39,837 nucleotides of DNA, from the NCBI GenBank assembly GCA_900554705.1, contig USIH01000003.1, forward strand, positions 1-39,837, in the 5' to 3' direction. How positions within the stretch are numbered: position 1 is the stretch's first letter; every line of letters starts with the position of its first letter. Shown here in pieces: positions 15,338-24,581 of the stretch. Under the pieces are notes generated by a model. It was not told the origin of the DNA. It searched no databases and worked only from the letters and a program-made list of their open reading frames with translations. The stretch comes from an uncultured Eubacteriales bacterium. Lineage in GTDB: Bacteria > Bacillota > Clostridia > Oscillospirales > Oscillospiraceae. The position numbers were made by a program, and so were the translations under genes.

Positions 15338-16252
15338 ATGGAGCAGATCATAGAAATAGATCATTTGAACAAATCCTTCGGCGAGATCCATGCCGTGCGG
15401 GATCTTTCGTTCCGCGTGCGTCGGGGAGAGCTGTTTGCCTTCCTCGGCGTCAACGGCGCGGGCAAATCCACGACGATCTCCATCCTGTGCGGGCAACTGC
15501 GCAAGGACAGCGGCAGCGTGAACGTCTGCGGAAAAAGCGTCGATACCGGCATTGCGGAGATCACGCGGCGCTTGGGTGTCGTGTTCCAGTCCTCCGTTTT
15601 GGACACGGCGCTCACGGTCACGGAGAACCTTCAGAGCCGCGCCGCGCTCTACGGCATCCACGGCGCGGCGTTCCGCGCGCGTCTTGCGGAGCTTGCACAT
15701 CTGCTGGACTTTGAGGACCTGCTCAAGCGCACCGTCGGGAAGCTCTCCGGCGGACAGCGGCGCAGGATCGACATCGCGCGCGCGCTGCTGCACCGGCCGG
15801 AAGTCCTTATATTGGACGAGCCTACGACCGGCCTTGACCCGCAGACGCGGCACTTGCTCTGGAGCGTTGTGCAGGAGCTGCGCAAGAAGGAGGACATGAC
15901 CGTCTTCCTCACGACACATTATATGGAAGAGGCGGCGGACGCGGACTACGTTGTCATCCTGAACAAGGGAGCCATCGCGGCGGAGGGAACGCCGCTGGAG
16001 CTAAAAAACCGCTACACCGGCGACTTTATCACGCTCTATGGTCTGACGCCCGAAGAGGTCAAACCGCTCGGACTGCCGTGCGAGCAGCTGCGCGACGCGG
16101 TGCGCGTCGCCGTGCCGGATACGGCCGCCGCGACGCGTCTGATCGTGGAGCATCCGGCGCTCTTTGCCGACTATGAGATCACGAAGGGGAAGATGGACGA
16201 CGTGTTCCTTGCCGTGACGGGAGAAAAGCTGACGGGAGGCGAAAGACAATGA
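15338..16252 (+). CDS. ABC-2 type exporter ATP-binding protein
   Basis: A 304-aa ATPase of the drug/daunorubicin-type (DrrA-like) family. Walker A GVNGAGKST (37-45), signature KLSGGQRRRIDIARAL, Walker B VLILDEPTTGLDP, switch His in LTTHYMEEA. The C-terminal about 80 residues form the small domain typical of this exporter family. Start at the ATG seven bases after GAGAGG; an in-frame ATG at 15323 overlaps the PspC stop but lacks a ribosome site. The permease follows with a four-base ATGA overlap, so the two are translated together. Confidence 0.93.
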   Translation: MEQIIEIDHLNKSFGEIHAVRDLSFRVRRGELFAFLGVNGAGKSTTISILCGQLRKDSGSVNVCGKSVDTGIAEITRRLGVVFQSSVLDTALTVTENLQSRAALYGIHGAAFRARLAELAHLLDFEDLLKRTVGKLSGGQRRRIDIARALLHRPEVLILDEPTTGLDPQTRHLLWSVVQELRKKEDMTVFLTTHYMEEAADADYVVILNKGAIAAEGTPLELKNRYTGDFITLYGLTPEEVKPLGLPCEQLRDAVRVAVPDTAAATRLIVEHPALFADYEITKGKMDDVFLAVTGEKLTGGERQ

Positions 16253-17142
16253 CGGGACTTGGCAATCTGGTGCGCCGCAACACAAAGCTCTTCTTTAAGG
16301 ATCACGGGATGCTGATCTCCTCGCTCATCACGCCGATCATCATGCTGGTGCTCTACGCGACCTTTCTTGCAAACGTCTACCACGACAGCTTTGTTTCCTC
16401 GATCGACGGCGCGATCGAGGTCAGCGAAAAGCTGATCGACGCGACCGTGGGCGGAGAGCTGTTTTCCTCGCTGCTCGCCGTGAGCTGCGTGACGGTCTCC
16501 TTTTGCTGCAATATGATCATGGTGCGCGACAAGGTGACGGGCGCGCGGCGCGACCTGACGGTAACGCCGGTCAAGCGCTCCACAATGGCGCTGAGTTACT
16601 ACATTTCCACGCTGTTTTCCACGATCGTCGTCAGCCTGATCGCGATGGGTGCGTGCCTGCTCTATCTTGCAAACACGGGCTGGTACCTCTCCGTGACCGA
16701 TATTCTGCTGATCGTGCTGGATGTTTTCCTTTTGACCATGTTCGGCACGGCGCTTTCGAGCATCATCAACTCCTTTCTTACCACCGAGGGACAGATCGCT
16801 GCCGTCAGCACGACCGTCAGCGCGGGCTACGGCTTTATCTGCGGGGCGTATATGCCCATTTCGCAGTTCGGCAGCGGGCTACAAAAGGTGCTTTCCTTCC
16901 TGCCCGGAACCTACGGCACGAGCCTGATCCGCAACCATGCGATGCGCGGCGTCTTTGCGGAGATGCGGCGCACCGGCTTCCCTGCGGAAGTCGTCGAGGC
17001 GATCCGCGATTCGATCGACTGCAATCTGTACTTCTTCGGCACGAAGGTCACAAACGGCATGATGCTGCTTGTCATGTGTGTGACGGTGGCGGTCTTGGTG
17101 GCGCTCTATGTTCTGATCCACCTGCTGAAAAAGGAAATATAG
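16249..17142 (+). CDS. ABC-2 type exporter permease
   Basis: A 297-aa ABC-2 family membrane protein. Visible hydrophobic segments near residues 22-44, 68-86, 110-136, 145-170, 178-200 and 270-293 give the six-helix pattern of the family; FGTALSSIINSF and GYGFICGAYMPIS precede the last helices. It begins with an ATGA overlap with the ATPase gene and ends eight bases before a strong terminator. With the ATPase it forms one exporter of lipophilic drugs, lipids or peptides; the substrate cannot be inferred. Confidence 0.9.
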   Translation: MTGLGNLVRRNTKLFFKDHGMLISSLITPIIMLVLYATFLANVYHDSFVSSIDGAIEVSEKLIDATVGGELFSSLLAVSCVTVSFCCNMIMVRDKVTGARRDLTVTPVKRSTMALSYYISTLFSTIVVSLIAMGACLLYLANTGWYLSVTDILLIVLDVFLLTMFGTALSSIINSFLTTEGQIAAVSTTVSAGYGFICGAYMPISQFGSGLQKVLSFLPGTYGTSLIRNHAMRGVFAEMRRTGFPAEVVEAIRDSIDCNLYFFGTKVTNGMMLLVMCVTVAVLVALYVLIHLLKKEI

Positions 17143-17149
17143 TTTTTTG

Positions 17150-17180
17150 AAGGACAGGGAAAAAACCCTGTCCTTTTCTT
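17150..17180 (+). terminator. Rho-independent terminator of the exporter operon
   Basis: A perfect 10-bp stem AAGGACAGGG / CCCTGTCCTT with an A6 loop, followed by TTCTT. It starts eight bases after the permease stop. Confidence 0.9.
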
Positions 17181-17192
17181 GCGAAATAACGG

Positions 17193-17221
17193 TTGAGTCC
17201 GGCGGCCAAACGTGGTATGAT
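17193..17221 (+). promoter_or_regulatory. Sigma-A promoter of the dipeptidase gene
   Basis: TTGAGT (17193-17198) and TATGAT (17216-17221) with a 17-base spacer, 35 bases before the dipeptidase start and directly after the exporter terminator. Confidence 0.7.
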
Positions 17222-17255
17222 AAGCGATAGGAACAGAACGCAAAGGAGGCTGCAT

Positions 17256-18674
17256 ATGGCTGTTTTGGAAGGACTGCGCCCGACACAGGCGCTGCATTAT
17301 TTTGAGGAGATCTGCGCGATCCCGCACGGCTCGCGCCATACCAAGGCGATCTCGGACTATCTGGTTCGCTTTGCGCAGGCGCACGGCCTTGCCTGCGTGC
17401 AGGACGAGAGCAACAACGTGATCATCCGCAAGCCCGCAAGCAAGGGCTACGAGGCGCACCCGACGGTGATCCTACAGGGGCATATGGACATGGTGTGCGA
17501 AAAGGACGCCGACTGCGACATTGATATGCGGAAGGACGGCTTGCGCCTGCGCCACGACGGGAAGTATATCTACGCCGAGGGTACGACGCTGGGCGGCGAC
17601 GACGGCATTGCCGTTGCCTACGCGCTTGCGGTGCTGGCTTCGGACGAGCTGCGTCACCCGCCGCTCGAGGCGGTCTTCACCGTGGACGAGGAGATCGGGA
17701 TGCTGGGCGCGAGCGCGCTGGATATGCGCCTGCTCAAGGGACGTGTCCTGCTCAACTGTGACTCGGAGGATGAGGGCATTCTGACCGTGAGCTGTGCCGG
17801 CGGCGCGACCTCGGAGCTGACGCTCCCCGTTGCCCGCGAGGCGTCGACGGCGGGCGAGGTGTGGCGTATGTCGGTGCGCAAGCTCACCGGCGGTCACAGC
17901 GGCGTGGAGATCAACAAGGGACGCGCCAATGCCAACAAGGTGCTCACGCAGATCCTGCGGCAGCTTCCGGTGCGCCTGATCTCCGTCGACGGCGGCAGCA
18001 AGGACAACGCCATCCCGCGCGAGAGCACTGCGCTGGTGGTCGCGCAGGCGCCGCAGGCGGCCTTCTTTGCCGCTGCCGACGCGGTGAGAAAGACCCTGCC
18101 GAGCGGCGAGACGGAGGCGGAATTTTTCTGCGAGCGCGCGCAGAGCACGCTTGCGCCCATGACGCAGGCGAGCAGCGACGCCGTGCTGGGGCTGCTGGAC
18201 GCGGTGCCAAACGGCGTGCAGAAGATGAGCGGGGATATTGCGGGACTTGTGCAGACGTCGCTCAATCTGGGCATTCTGACGACGGAGGAGACGCGCGTTA
18301 CGATGACCTTCTCCGTGCGCAGCAGCGTCAACGCGGAAAAGGCGGAGCTGATCGCGCGCCTGCGCGCCTGCGCGCAGGAATACGGCGCGCGCTACGGCGA
18401 GTCCGGCGCGTACCCCGCATGGGAGTATCGCAAGCATTCGCCCCTGCGCGACATCATGGTCGAGGCCTACCGCGAGCTTTACGGAAAGGAGCCGGTGGTC
18501 GAGGCGATCCATGCCGGTCTGGAGTGCGGCATTTTCTCCGATGCGCTCACGGGACTTGACGCCGTTTCCTTCGGACCGCAGATGCACGACATCCACACGT
18601 CGCGCGAACGGCTGGACATTGCTTCCACGGAGCGCACGTGGAACTACCTTGTGCGCATTTTGGAAAAACTATAA
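17256..18674 (+). CDS. pepD: Aminoacyl-histidine dipeptidase (PepD-type, M20 family)
   Basis: A 472-aa cytoplasmic M20 metallopeptidase that hydrolyses dipeptides such as carnosine-like Xaa-His. Di-zinc site residues are visible: H76 and D78 in QGHMDMVCE, D115 in TLGGDDGIAVA, E145/E146 in VDEEIGMLG, then LLNCDSEDEG and a late His in LECGIF-MHDIHTSRERLD. The N-terminus (ALHYFEEICAIPHGSRHTKAIS-type, key residues PHGSRH) is diagnostic for PepD. ATG with AAGGAGG eight bases upstream; upstream in-frame ATGs have no such site. It is a single-gene unit between a promoter and a terminator. With the M3 peptidase and the peptide importer in this window it fits peptide use as nutrient. Confidence 0.93.
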   Translation: MAVLEGLRPTQALHYFEEICAIPHGSRHTKAISDYLVRFAQAHGLACVQDESNNVIIRKPASKGYEAHPTVILQGHMDMVCEKDADCDIDMRKDGLRLRHDGKYIYAEGTTLGGDDGIAVAYALAVLASDELRHPPLEAVFTVDEEIGMLGASALDMRLLKGRVLLNCDSEDEGILTVSCAGGATSELTLPVAREASTAGEVWRMSVRKLTGGHSGVEINKGRANANKVLTQILRQLPVRLISVDGGSKDNAIPRESTALVVAQAPQAAFFAAADAVRKTLPSGETEAEFFCERAQSTLAPMTQASSDAVLGLLDAVPNGVQKMSGDIAGLVQTSLNLGILTTEETRVTMTFSVRSSVNAEKAELIARLRACAQEYGARYGESGAYPAWEYRKHSPLRDIMVEAYRELYGKEPVVEAIHAGLECGIFSDALTGLDAVSFGPQMHDIHTSRERLDIASTERTWNYLVRILEKL

Positions 18675-18679
18675 ATTTG

Positions 18680-18713
18680 AAGCACGCTCCACTTCGGCGG
18701 AGCGTGCTTTTTT
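18680..18713 (+). terminator. Rho-independent terminator after pepD
   Basis: An 11-bp stem AAGCACGCTCC / GGAGCGTGCTT with an eight-base loop, followed by a T-run. Begins six bases after the pepD stop. Confidence 0.92.
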
Positions 18714-18833
18714 ATTTCCGTGCGTACTTTCCGCACATTTCGCGCTAAAAAAAGCGTACAATGGTAAGAAAAACCGGAAATGAGCAATCTGACAGGAAAA
18801 TTCATTAGTCTGATAAAACCGAACAAGAGGTGG

Positions 18834-18861
18834 TTGCATTTTTTGTGCAAAGTGGTATAAT
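18834..18861 (+). promoter_or_regulatory. Sigma-A promoter of the glycogen operon
   Basis: TTGCAT (18834-18839) and a perfect TATAAT (18856-18861) with a 16-base spacer, 47 bases upstream of glgB. The arms TTGCA and TGCAA (18834-18838, 18846-18850) form a small inverted repeat across the -35 box and spacer that could be an operator. Confidence 0.7.
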
Positions 18862-18908
18862 GAAAAATAGAAAAATAAAAAGGAGAGTCTTTCCAAAAGG
18901 AGGCAGGA

Positions 18909-20810
18909 ATGAACAATTTCCTACAAAATTCCATGAAACGCTTTTCCGGCGGCGATGAGCTGCGCGCCTTCACCTTTCTGGGATGCCATGCCGAAGAGCG
19001 TGAGGGCGTGAAGGGCTATGTGTTCCGCGTTTGGGCGCCCAACGCGCGCGCGATCAGCGTCACGGGGGACTGGAACTTCTGGAATCCGGAAGACCTTCCC
19101 ATGCAGCGCGTGCGCAACGGTATCTGGGAGGCGTTTTCGTCCTTTGCGCGGGAGGGGCAGGCATATAAATACTGCATCCGCCGCGCCGACGACCGCATCG
19201 TCTACAAGACCGATCCCTACGGCTTCTATACGCGCTACGACTCGGACAAGGCGAGCATCATCTATGAGATCGAGGGCTATACGTGGCACGACGCGCCTTA
19301 CCGCCAGCGTCAGGGAAAGCGAAAGCTGCTCGACAGCCCGATGAACATCTACGAGATGCACTTCGGCTCATGGAAGCGCAAGCCGGACGGAAGCTGCTAT
19401 TCCTACGACGAGCTTGCCGACGAGCTTGTGCCGTATCTGACCGACATGGGCTACACGCACGTGGAGATGATGCCGCTCTCGGAATATCCCTATGACCCCT
19501 CTTGGGGCTATCAGGTCACGGGCTATTACGCGCCCACCGCACGCTACGGCACGCCGAAGCAGCTGATGAAGTTCATCGACCGCTGCCATCAGGCAGGCAT
19601 CGGCGTGCTGCTCGACTGGGTGCCCGCGCACTTCCCGAAGGACGAAAACGGCCTGTATGAGTTCGACGGCACGTGCTGCTACGAGCTGCAAGACCCGATG
19701 ATGAACGAGCATCCCGACTGGAAGACCCGCGTTTTCGACTTCGGGCGCTATGAGGTGCAGTCCTTCCTGATCTCCAACGCGGTCTACTGGCTGGAAAAGT
19801 ACCACATTGACGGGCTGCGGGTCGACGCCGTCGCGTCCATGCTCTATCTGGACTACGGCCGCAAGGAGTATCACCCCAACATCTACGGCGGCAAGGAGAA
19901 CTTAGAGGCGATCGCCTTCCTGCGCAAGCTCAACCGTGCGGTCTTCTCCGTGCGACGCAGCGCCATTACGGCGGCAGAGGAGTCGACGGCCTTCCCGATG
20001 GTGACAAAGCCCGACTACGACGGCGGCCTCGGTTTCCTGTTTAAGTGGAATATGGGCTGGATGAACGACATGCTCAGCTATATGTCGCTCGATCCGCTGT
20101 TCCGCAAGGGCAGCCACAACCACCTGACCTTCTCCATGACCTACGCCTATTCGGAAAACTTCATCCTCCCGCTGTCGCACGACGAGGTGGTGCACGGCAA
20201 GTGCTCCCTCATCAACAAAATGCCCGGCAGCTACGACGAGAAGTTCTCCAACCTGCGTGCGTTCTACGGCTTTATGATGGCGCACCCCGGCAAGAAGCTC
20301 AGCTTCATGGGAAATGAGTTCGCGCAGTTCATCGAGTGGCGCTACGATCAGGCGCTGGATTGGCTGCTGCTGGAGTATGAGCGGCACCGCCAGATGCTCG
20401 ACTATGTGCGCGACCTGAACCATTTCTATCTCGACCACAGCAGCCTGTGGAACAACGACTCGGACTGGAGCGGCTTTTCGTGGATCTCCGTTGACGACTG
20501 CGACAACAGCGTCGTCGCCTTCCGCCGGATCGACCGGCGCGGCAGAGAGCTGATCTGCATCTTCAATTTCTGTCCGGTCAAGCGCGAGGGCTATCGCCTC
20601 GGCCTGCCGAAGGCGGGTGCTTATCAGGTCGTCTTTAACAGCGACGACGTAAAATACGGCGGCAGCGGGACGGCACTCGAGGAGGTCACGGCAGAAAAGG
20701 AGCCGCTGCACGGCCTGAACTATTCCGGCGCGTTTACCATCGCGCCGCTCAGCGCAACCTATTACAGAAGGGTCATTGCACCCAAAAATAAATCTGACAA
20801 GGAGAAATGA
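18909..20810 (+). CDS. glgB: 1,4-alpha-glucan branching enzyme
   Basis: A 633-aa GH13 glycogen branching enzyme that makes alpha-1,6 branches. An N-terminal CBM48 domain ([20 protein letters not shown], near 37-56) precedes the catalytic barrel. Active-site residues: nucleophile D306 in GLRVDA, acid/base Glu357/358 in AEES, and D425 in [10 protein letters not shown]. It lacks the extra N1 domain of the 728-aa E. coli enzyme, as usual in Bacillota. ATG with AAAAGGAGG upstream. First gene of a six-gene glycogen operon; its stop overlaps the upstream ATG of glgC (ATGA). Confidence 0.97.
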   Translation: MNNFLQNSMKRFSGGDELRAFTFLGCHAEEREGVKGYVFRVWAPNARAISVTGDWNFWNPEDLPMQRVRNGIWEAFSSFAREGQAYKYCIRRADDRIVYKTDPYGFYTRYDSDKASIIYEIEGYTWHDAPYRQRQGKRKLLDSPMNIYEMHFGSWKRKPDGSCYSYDELADELVPYLTDMGYTHVEMMPLSEYPYDPSWGYQVTGYYAPTARYGTPKQLMKFIDRCHQAGIGVLLDWVPAHFPKDENGLYEFDGTCCYELQDPMMNEHPDWKTRVFDFGRYEVQSFLISNAVYWLEKYHIDGLRVDAVASMLYLDYGRKEYHPNIYGGKENLEAIAFLRKLNRAVFSVRRSAITAAEESTAFPMVTKPDYDGGLGFLFKWNMGWMNDMLSYMSLDPLFRKGSHNHLTFSMTYAYSENFILPLSHDEVVHGKCSLINKMPGSYDEKFSNLRAFYGFMMAHPGKKLSFMGNEFAQFIEWRYDQALDWLLLEYERHRQMLDYVRDLNHFYLDHSSLWNNDSDWSGFSWISVDDCDNSVVAFRRIDRRGRELICIFNFCPVKREGYRLGLPKAGAYQVVFNSDDVKYGGSGTALEEVTAEKEPLHGLNYSGAFTIAPLSATYYRRVIAPKNKSDKEK

Positions 20811-20812
20811 GC

Positions 20813-22000
20813 ATGAACTTTCAGAAAAAGCATTGCGTTGCCATGCTGCTTGCGGGCGGTCAGGGCAGCCGACTGATGGTTTTGACGGAAAACACTGCAA
20901 AGCCCGCCGTTCCCTTCGGCGGCAAGTACCGCATCATTGACTTTCCCCTGTCCAACTGCGTCAACTCCGGCATCGACACCGTGGGCATCCTGACCCAGTA
21001 CCAGCCGCTGGAGTTAAATGAGTACATCGGCAACGGTAAGCCCTGGCGCTTAAACCGTTCCCACGGCGGCGCGCAGGTGCTCCCACCCTATGCCCGCAGC
21101 AAAAAATCCGAATGGTATAAGGGCACGGCCAATGCCATCTACCAGAACATCCCGTTTATCGAGCGCTACGATCCGGACTATGTGCTGATCCTCTCGGGCG
21201 ATCACATCTATAAGATGGACTACGCCGCCATGCTGCGCTTTGCCGAAGAGAAGAACGCAGACTGCACCATCGCCGTGCGCACCGTTCCGCTCTCGGAGGC
21301 CAGCCGCTTCGGCATCATGAACACCAATCCCGACGGCTCGATCTATGAGTTCGAAGAGAAGCCGAAGAAGCCGAAGTCCACCAACGCCTCCATGGGCATT
21401 TACATTTTCCGCTGGAGCGTTCTGCGCCGCTTCCTCATCGCCGACGAAGAGGACCCGAACTCCGACAACGACTTCGGAAAGAACGTCATCCCCGCGCTGC
21501 TGGCCTCCGGCCACAGCCTGTATGCCTACGAGTTTCAAGGCTACTGGAAGGACGTCGGAACGATCAACTCCCTGTGGGAGGCCAATATGGATCTGCTCGG
21601 CACGGAGCCTGCCTTTGACCTCAACGCGGAGCACGGCGGCAGGATCTATGCGAGAAACTACGCTATGCCGACGAGCTTTATCGCGCGCAGCGCCAAAAAC
21701 GTCAACTGCCTGATCGCGGAAGGCTGCGGCATTTACGGCACGGTGATGCACTCGGTCATCTCCACGGGCTGCACCGTGCAGGAGGGCGCGATCGTGGAAG
21801 ACAGCGTTATCATGCCGAACGTCTACATAGAGAGCGGTGCGATCATTCGCCATGCCATCATCGGCGAGGATTGCCGCATCTGCCGCGGCGCGGTGATCGG
21901 CGGCGGCTTTGCCCGCGACGAGGAGAAGAAGATCAGCGTGGTCGGCAAGGCGAAGACCATCGCTGCCAACGAGACCGTAAAACCGGGCGAGATCTACTGA
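20813..22000 (+). CDS. glgC: Glucose-1-phosphate adenylyltransferase catalytic subunit
   Basis: A 395-aa ADP-glucose pyrophosphorylase; makes ADP-glucose from glucose 1-phosphate and ATP, the committed step of glycogen synthesis. Seen: nucleotide loop [10 protein letters not shown] (13-22), [20 protein letters not shown] (the glycogen pyrophosphorylase hallmark), [10 protein letters not shown] with the catalytic Asp, [11 protein letters not shown] sugar-phosphate Lys region, and a C-terminal left-handed beta-helix. Start taken at the second ATG, eight bases after GGAG; an ATG at 20807 lies too close to that site. Works with GlgD, encoded 20 bases downstream. Confidence 0.96.
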   Translation: MNFQKKHCVAMLLAGGQGSRLMVLTENTAKPAVPFGGKYRIIDFPLSNCVNSGIDTVGILTQYQPLELNEYIGNGKPWRLNRSHGGAQVLPPYARSKKSEWYKGTANAIYQNIPFIERYDPDYVLILSGDHIYKMDYAAMLRFAEEKNADCTIAVRTVPLSEASRFGIMNTNPDGSIYEFEEKPKKPKSTNASMGIYIFRWSVLRRFLIADEEDPNSDNDFGKNVIPALLASGHSLYAYEFQGYWKDVGTINSLWEANMDLLGTEPAFDLNAEHGGRIYARNYAMPTSFIARSAKNVNCLIAEGCGIYGTVMHSVISTGCTVQEGAIVEDSVIMPNVYIESGAIIRHAIIGEDCRICRGAVIGGGFARDEEKKISVVGKAKTIAANETVKPGEIY

Positions 22001-22020
22001 GAAAGGACGTGAACAGAGCC

Positions 22021-23139
22021 ATGACAACAATGGGTATCATTTTTGCCAACATCTACGACAGCTCCCTCGGCGAACTCACCAACAAACGAACCATGGCGTC
22101 GCTGCCCTACGGCGGTCGTTACCGTCAGGTGGACTTCTCTCTGTCCAACATGAGCAACTCCGGCATTCGCCACATCGGCATCATCACGAAGCACAATTAC
22201 CATTCTCTGATGAACCACATCGGCTCCGGTCAGGAGTGGGATCTGGATCTGGAGGAGGGTGGCCTTGAATTTCTGACCCCCTTCGCCGCCGACAGCAACG
22301 CGAGCTACCGCGGAAAGCTCGAGGCACTCAATTCCGCGATCAATGTCCTGAAGTCTGCTAAGGAAGAGTATGTCGTTATGGCCGACAGCGGCGTTCTGTG
22401 TGCGATCGACTTTGACGAGCTGCTACAGGCGCATATCACCTCCGGCGCCGATATCACCGTTGCCGTCAAGGACGGCATCTGCAACGGCAAAAAGCAGGTG
22501 GATATGGCCGTTAAGGCACAGCCTGACGGCTTTGTGACCGACATTGCCGTGGACTACTGCGCCGACGGGAGCTATCTTGCCTCCATGGGCATTTTTGTCA
22601 TCCGCCGCGAGGAGCTGATCCGTCAGGTCACGGAGGCGGTCGCACGCAGCCGCTACCGTCTGGAGCGCGACATGGTGCTCTACCGCTTTGCCACGCAGGA
22701 ATGGAAGGTCAATGCCTACCGTTTCGGCGGTATCGCGCTGTTTAACGAGAGCACGGCGGAGTATTATCACAACAATCTGGCGCTGTTGGACAGCGAGGTG
22801 CGCTGCGGTCTCTTCCGCCGTCCCAACCGCACGATCTATACGAAGGTGCGCGATGAGGTGCCCAGCTACTACGGCGTAGACGCCGAGGTGGACGACTGCA
22901 TGATGGCAGACGGCTGCCGGATCGAGGGCAAGGCCAACCACTCCGTCTTCTTCCGCAACGTCACGCTGGAGAAGAACGCACGCATTGACCGCTGCATCGT
23001 CATGCAGGACTGCGTGATCGGCGAAGGCTCCGAGCTGGACTGCGTGATTTTGGATAAAGACGTCGTGGTGCGCCCGGGCACGAAGCTGCGCGGCACGTTC
23101 GAGCACCCGCTGGTCATCAAAAGAGGGGAGATCATATGA
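22021..23139 (+). CDS. glgD: Glucose-1-phosphate adenylyltransferase regulatory subunit
   Basis: A 372-aa GlgD, the non-catalytic partner that forms a heterotetramer with GlgC in Bacillota. The N-terminus MGIIFANIYDSSLGELTNKR and MASLPYGGRYRQVDFSLSNM replace the catalytic GGQGSRL and [11 protein letters not shown] motifs of GlgC, and the catalytic Asp motif is changed to MADSGVLC, so it is expected to be inactive or weak alone and to activate GlgC. ATG chosen at MTTMGII; the ribosome site (AAAGGA) is rather distant, so a start at the next ATG (22030) is possible. Overlaps glgA by four bases (ATGA). Confidence 0.95.
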   Translation: MTTMGIIFANIYDSSLGELTNKRTMASLPYGGRYRQVDFSLSNMSNSGIRHIGIITKHNYHSLMNHIGSGQEWDLDLEEGGLEFLTPFAADSNASYRGKLEALNSAINVLKSAKEEYVVMADSGVLCAIDFDELLQAHITSGADITVAVKDGICNGKKQVDMAVKAQPDGFVTDIAVDYCADGSYLASMGIFVIRREELIRQVTEAVARSRYRLERDMVLYRFATQEWKVNAYRFGGIALFNESTAEYYHNNLALLDSEVRCGLFRRPNRTIYTKVRDEVPSYYGVDAEVDDCMMADGCRIEGKANHSVFFRNVTLEKNARIDRCIVMQDCVIGEGSELDCVILDKDVVVRPGTKLRGTFEHPLVIKRGEII

Positions 23140-24566
23140 AAATTGCAATGGTCGCCTCCGAGGCCGCACCGTTTGTCAAAACGGGCGGTCTGGGAGACGT
23201 GATGCAGGCGCTTCCTTTGGAACTCTCCAAAATGAAGGGCAACGAGGTCTGCCTGTTTCTGCCGTATTATAAGCGGATCAAGCAGGATCCGAACATCCAG
23301 ACCGAGCAGGTCGGCTCGTTCCACATGGAGCTTTCGTGGCGCGAGAGCTATGTCGGCATCATGCGCCTGAAAACCAGAAAAAAGAAGCTACAGATCTACT
23401 TTATCGACAACGACTTTTATTTCGGCGCACGCGGCACCGTCTACGGTGACTTCGACGACGGCGAGCGCTTTGCCTATTTCTCCAAAGCGGTCATGGCGGC
23501 GCTGTACTACCTCGACTTCAAGCCCGACATCCTGCACTGCCACGACTGGCAGGCGGCGATGAGCGTCATTTACTGCCGCGCGCTCTACGGCGGCTGGTGT
23601 CCGGAGACCAAGACGGTTTTCACCATCCATAACGTGGAATATCAGGGCTGGGCGGATGCGTCCTTCTTTGAAAACACGCTCGGCCTGCCCGAGGACTACC
23701 GCTGCAAGCTGACCTTTGACGGCGCGATCAACGTGATGAAGGGCGCCATCGAGGTGGCGGACATCGTGACGACCGTTTCCAAGACCTATGCTGAGGAGCT
23801 GCGCTATCCCTACTATGCGCACCGGCTCGATTCCGTCCTGCGCGGCAGCTGGCTCTGGGGCATTACCAACGGCATCGACACGGAGGTCTTCGACCCCGCG
23901 ACCGATCCGGCGCTGAAGACGAACTACAGCGCGCAGGCGATGACCGGCAAGTGGGACAACAAGCGCGCGCTGCGCGAAGAGCTTGGCCTGCGCACCGACA
24001 CCGACGCACCCGTGCTGGCGATGGTCACGCGTCTGGCGGGACACAAAGGGATCGACCTTCTGTGCTACATTGCGGGACGTCTGATGGAGCGCGAGGTGCA
24101 GCTCGTGGTGGTCGGCACCGGCGAAAAGCAATATGAGTACGCGCTCAGCGCCTTTGCCCGCCAGAACCCCGGCAAGGTCGCCGTCCGTCTTGCTTTCGAT
24201 CCGGCGCTTGCCGCGCGGGTCTACGCGGGTGCGGATATGTACCTGATGCCGTCAAAGTCTGAGCCGTGCGGCCTGTCGCAGCTCATCGCCATGCGCTACG
24301 GCACCGTGCCGATCGTCGCCTGCACAGGCGGCCTGAAGGATACCGTGCCGCCTTACAACGACACAACGGGCGAGGGAAGGGGTTTTACCTTCCAGAGCTA
24401 CAACGCCGACGATTTCCTCGGCGCGATCGACCGCGCGGTGGGGCTTTACTACGGCGCGCGCGATAAATGGAATGCATTGGCAAAGCGCGATATGGAGTGC
24501 GACTTCAGCTGGAAGCGCCCTGCCGATGAATATATGCAGCTTTATACGGAGCTGCGAAGCAAATAA
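23136..24566 (+). CDS. glgA: Glycogen synthase (ADP-glucose)
   Basis: A 476-aa GT5 glycosyltransferase that extends alpha-1,4-glucan from ADP-glucose. The ADP-glucose loop KTGGLGD is at residues 15-21; other family motifs are HCHDWQAA, FTIHNVEYQG, GITNGIDTEVFDP and the C-terminal PSKSEPCGLSQLIAMRYG with the catalytic Glu. Starts within the stop of glgD and is followed 15 bases later by glgP. Confidence 0.97.
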   Translation: MKIAMVASEAAPFVKTGGLGDVMQALPLELSKMKGNEVCLFLPYYKRIKQDPNIQTEQVGSFHMELSWRESYVGIMRLKTRKKKLQIYFIDNDFYFGARGTVYGDFDDGERFAYFSKAVMAALYYLDFKPDILHCHDWQAAMSVIYCRALYGGWCPETKTVFTIHNVEYQGWADASFFENTLGLPEDYRCKLTFDGAINVMKGAIEVADIVTTVSKTYAEELRYPYYAHRLDSVLRGSWLWGITNGIDTEVFDPATDPALKTNYSAQAMTGKWDNKRALREELGLRTDTDAPVLAMVTRLAGHKGIDLLCYIAGRLMEREVQLVVVGTGEKQYEYALSAFARQNPGKVAVRLAFDPALAARVYAGADMYLMPSKSEPCGLSQLIAMRYGTVPIVACTGGLKDTVPPYNDTTGEGRGFTFQSYNADDFLGAIDRAVGLYYGARDKWNALAKRDMECDFSWKRPADEYMQLYTELRSK

Positions 24567-24581
24567 TCTTTAGGAGGATCC

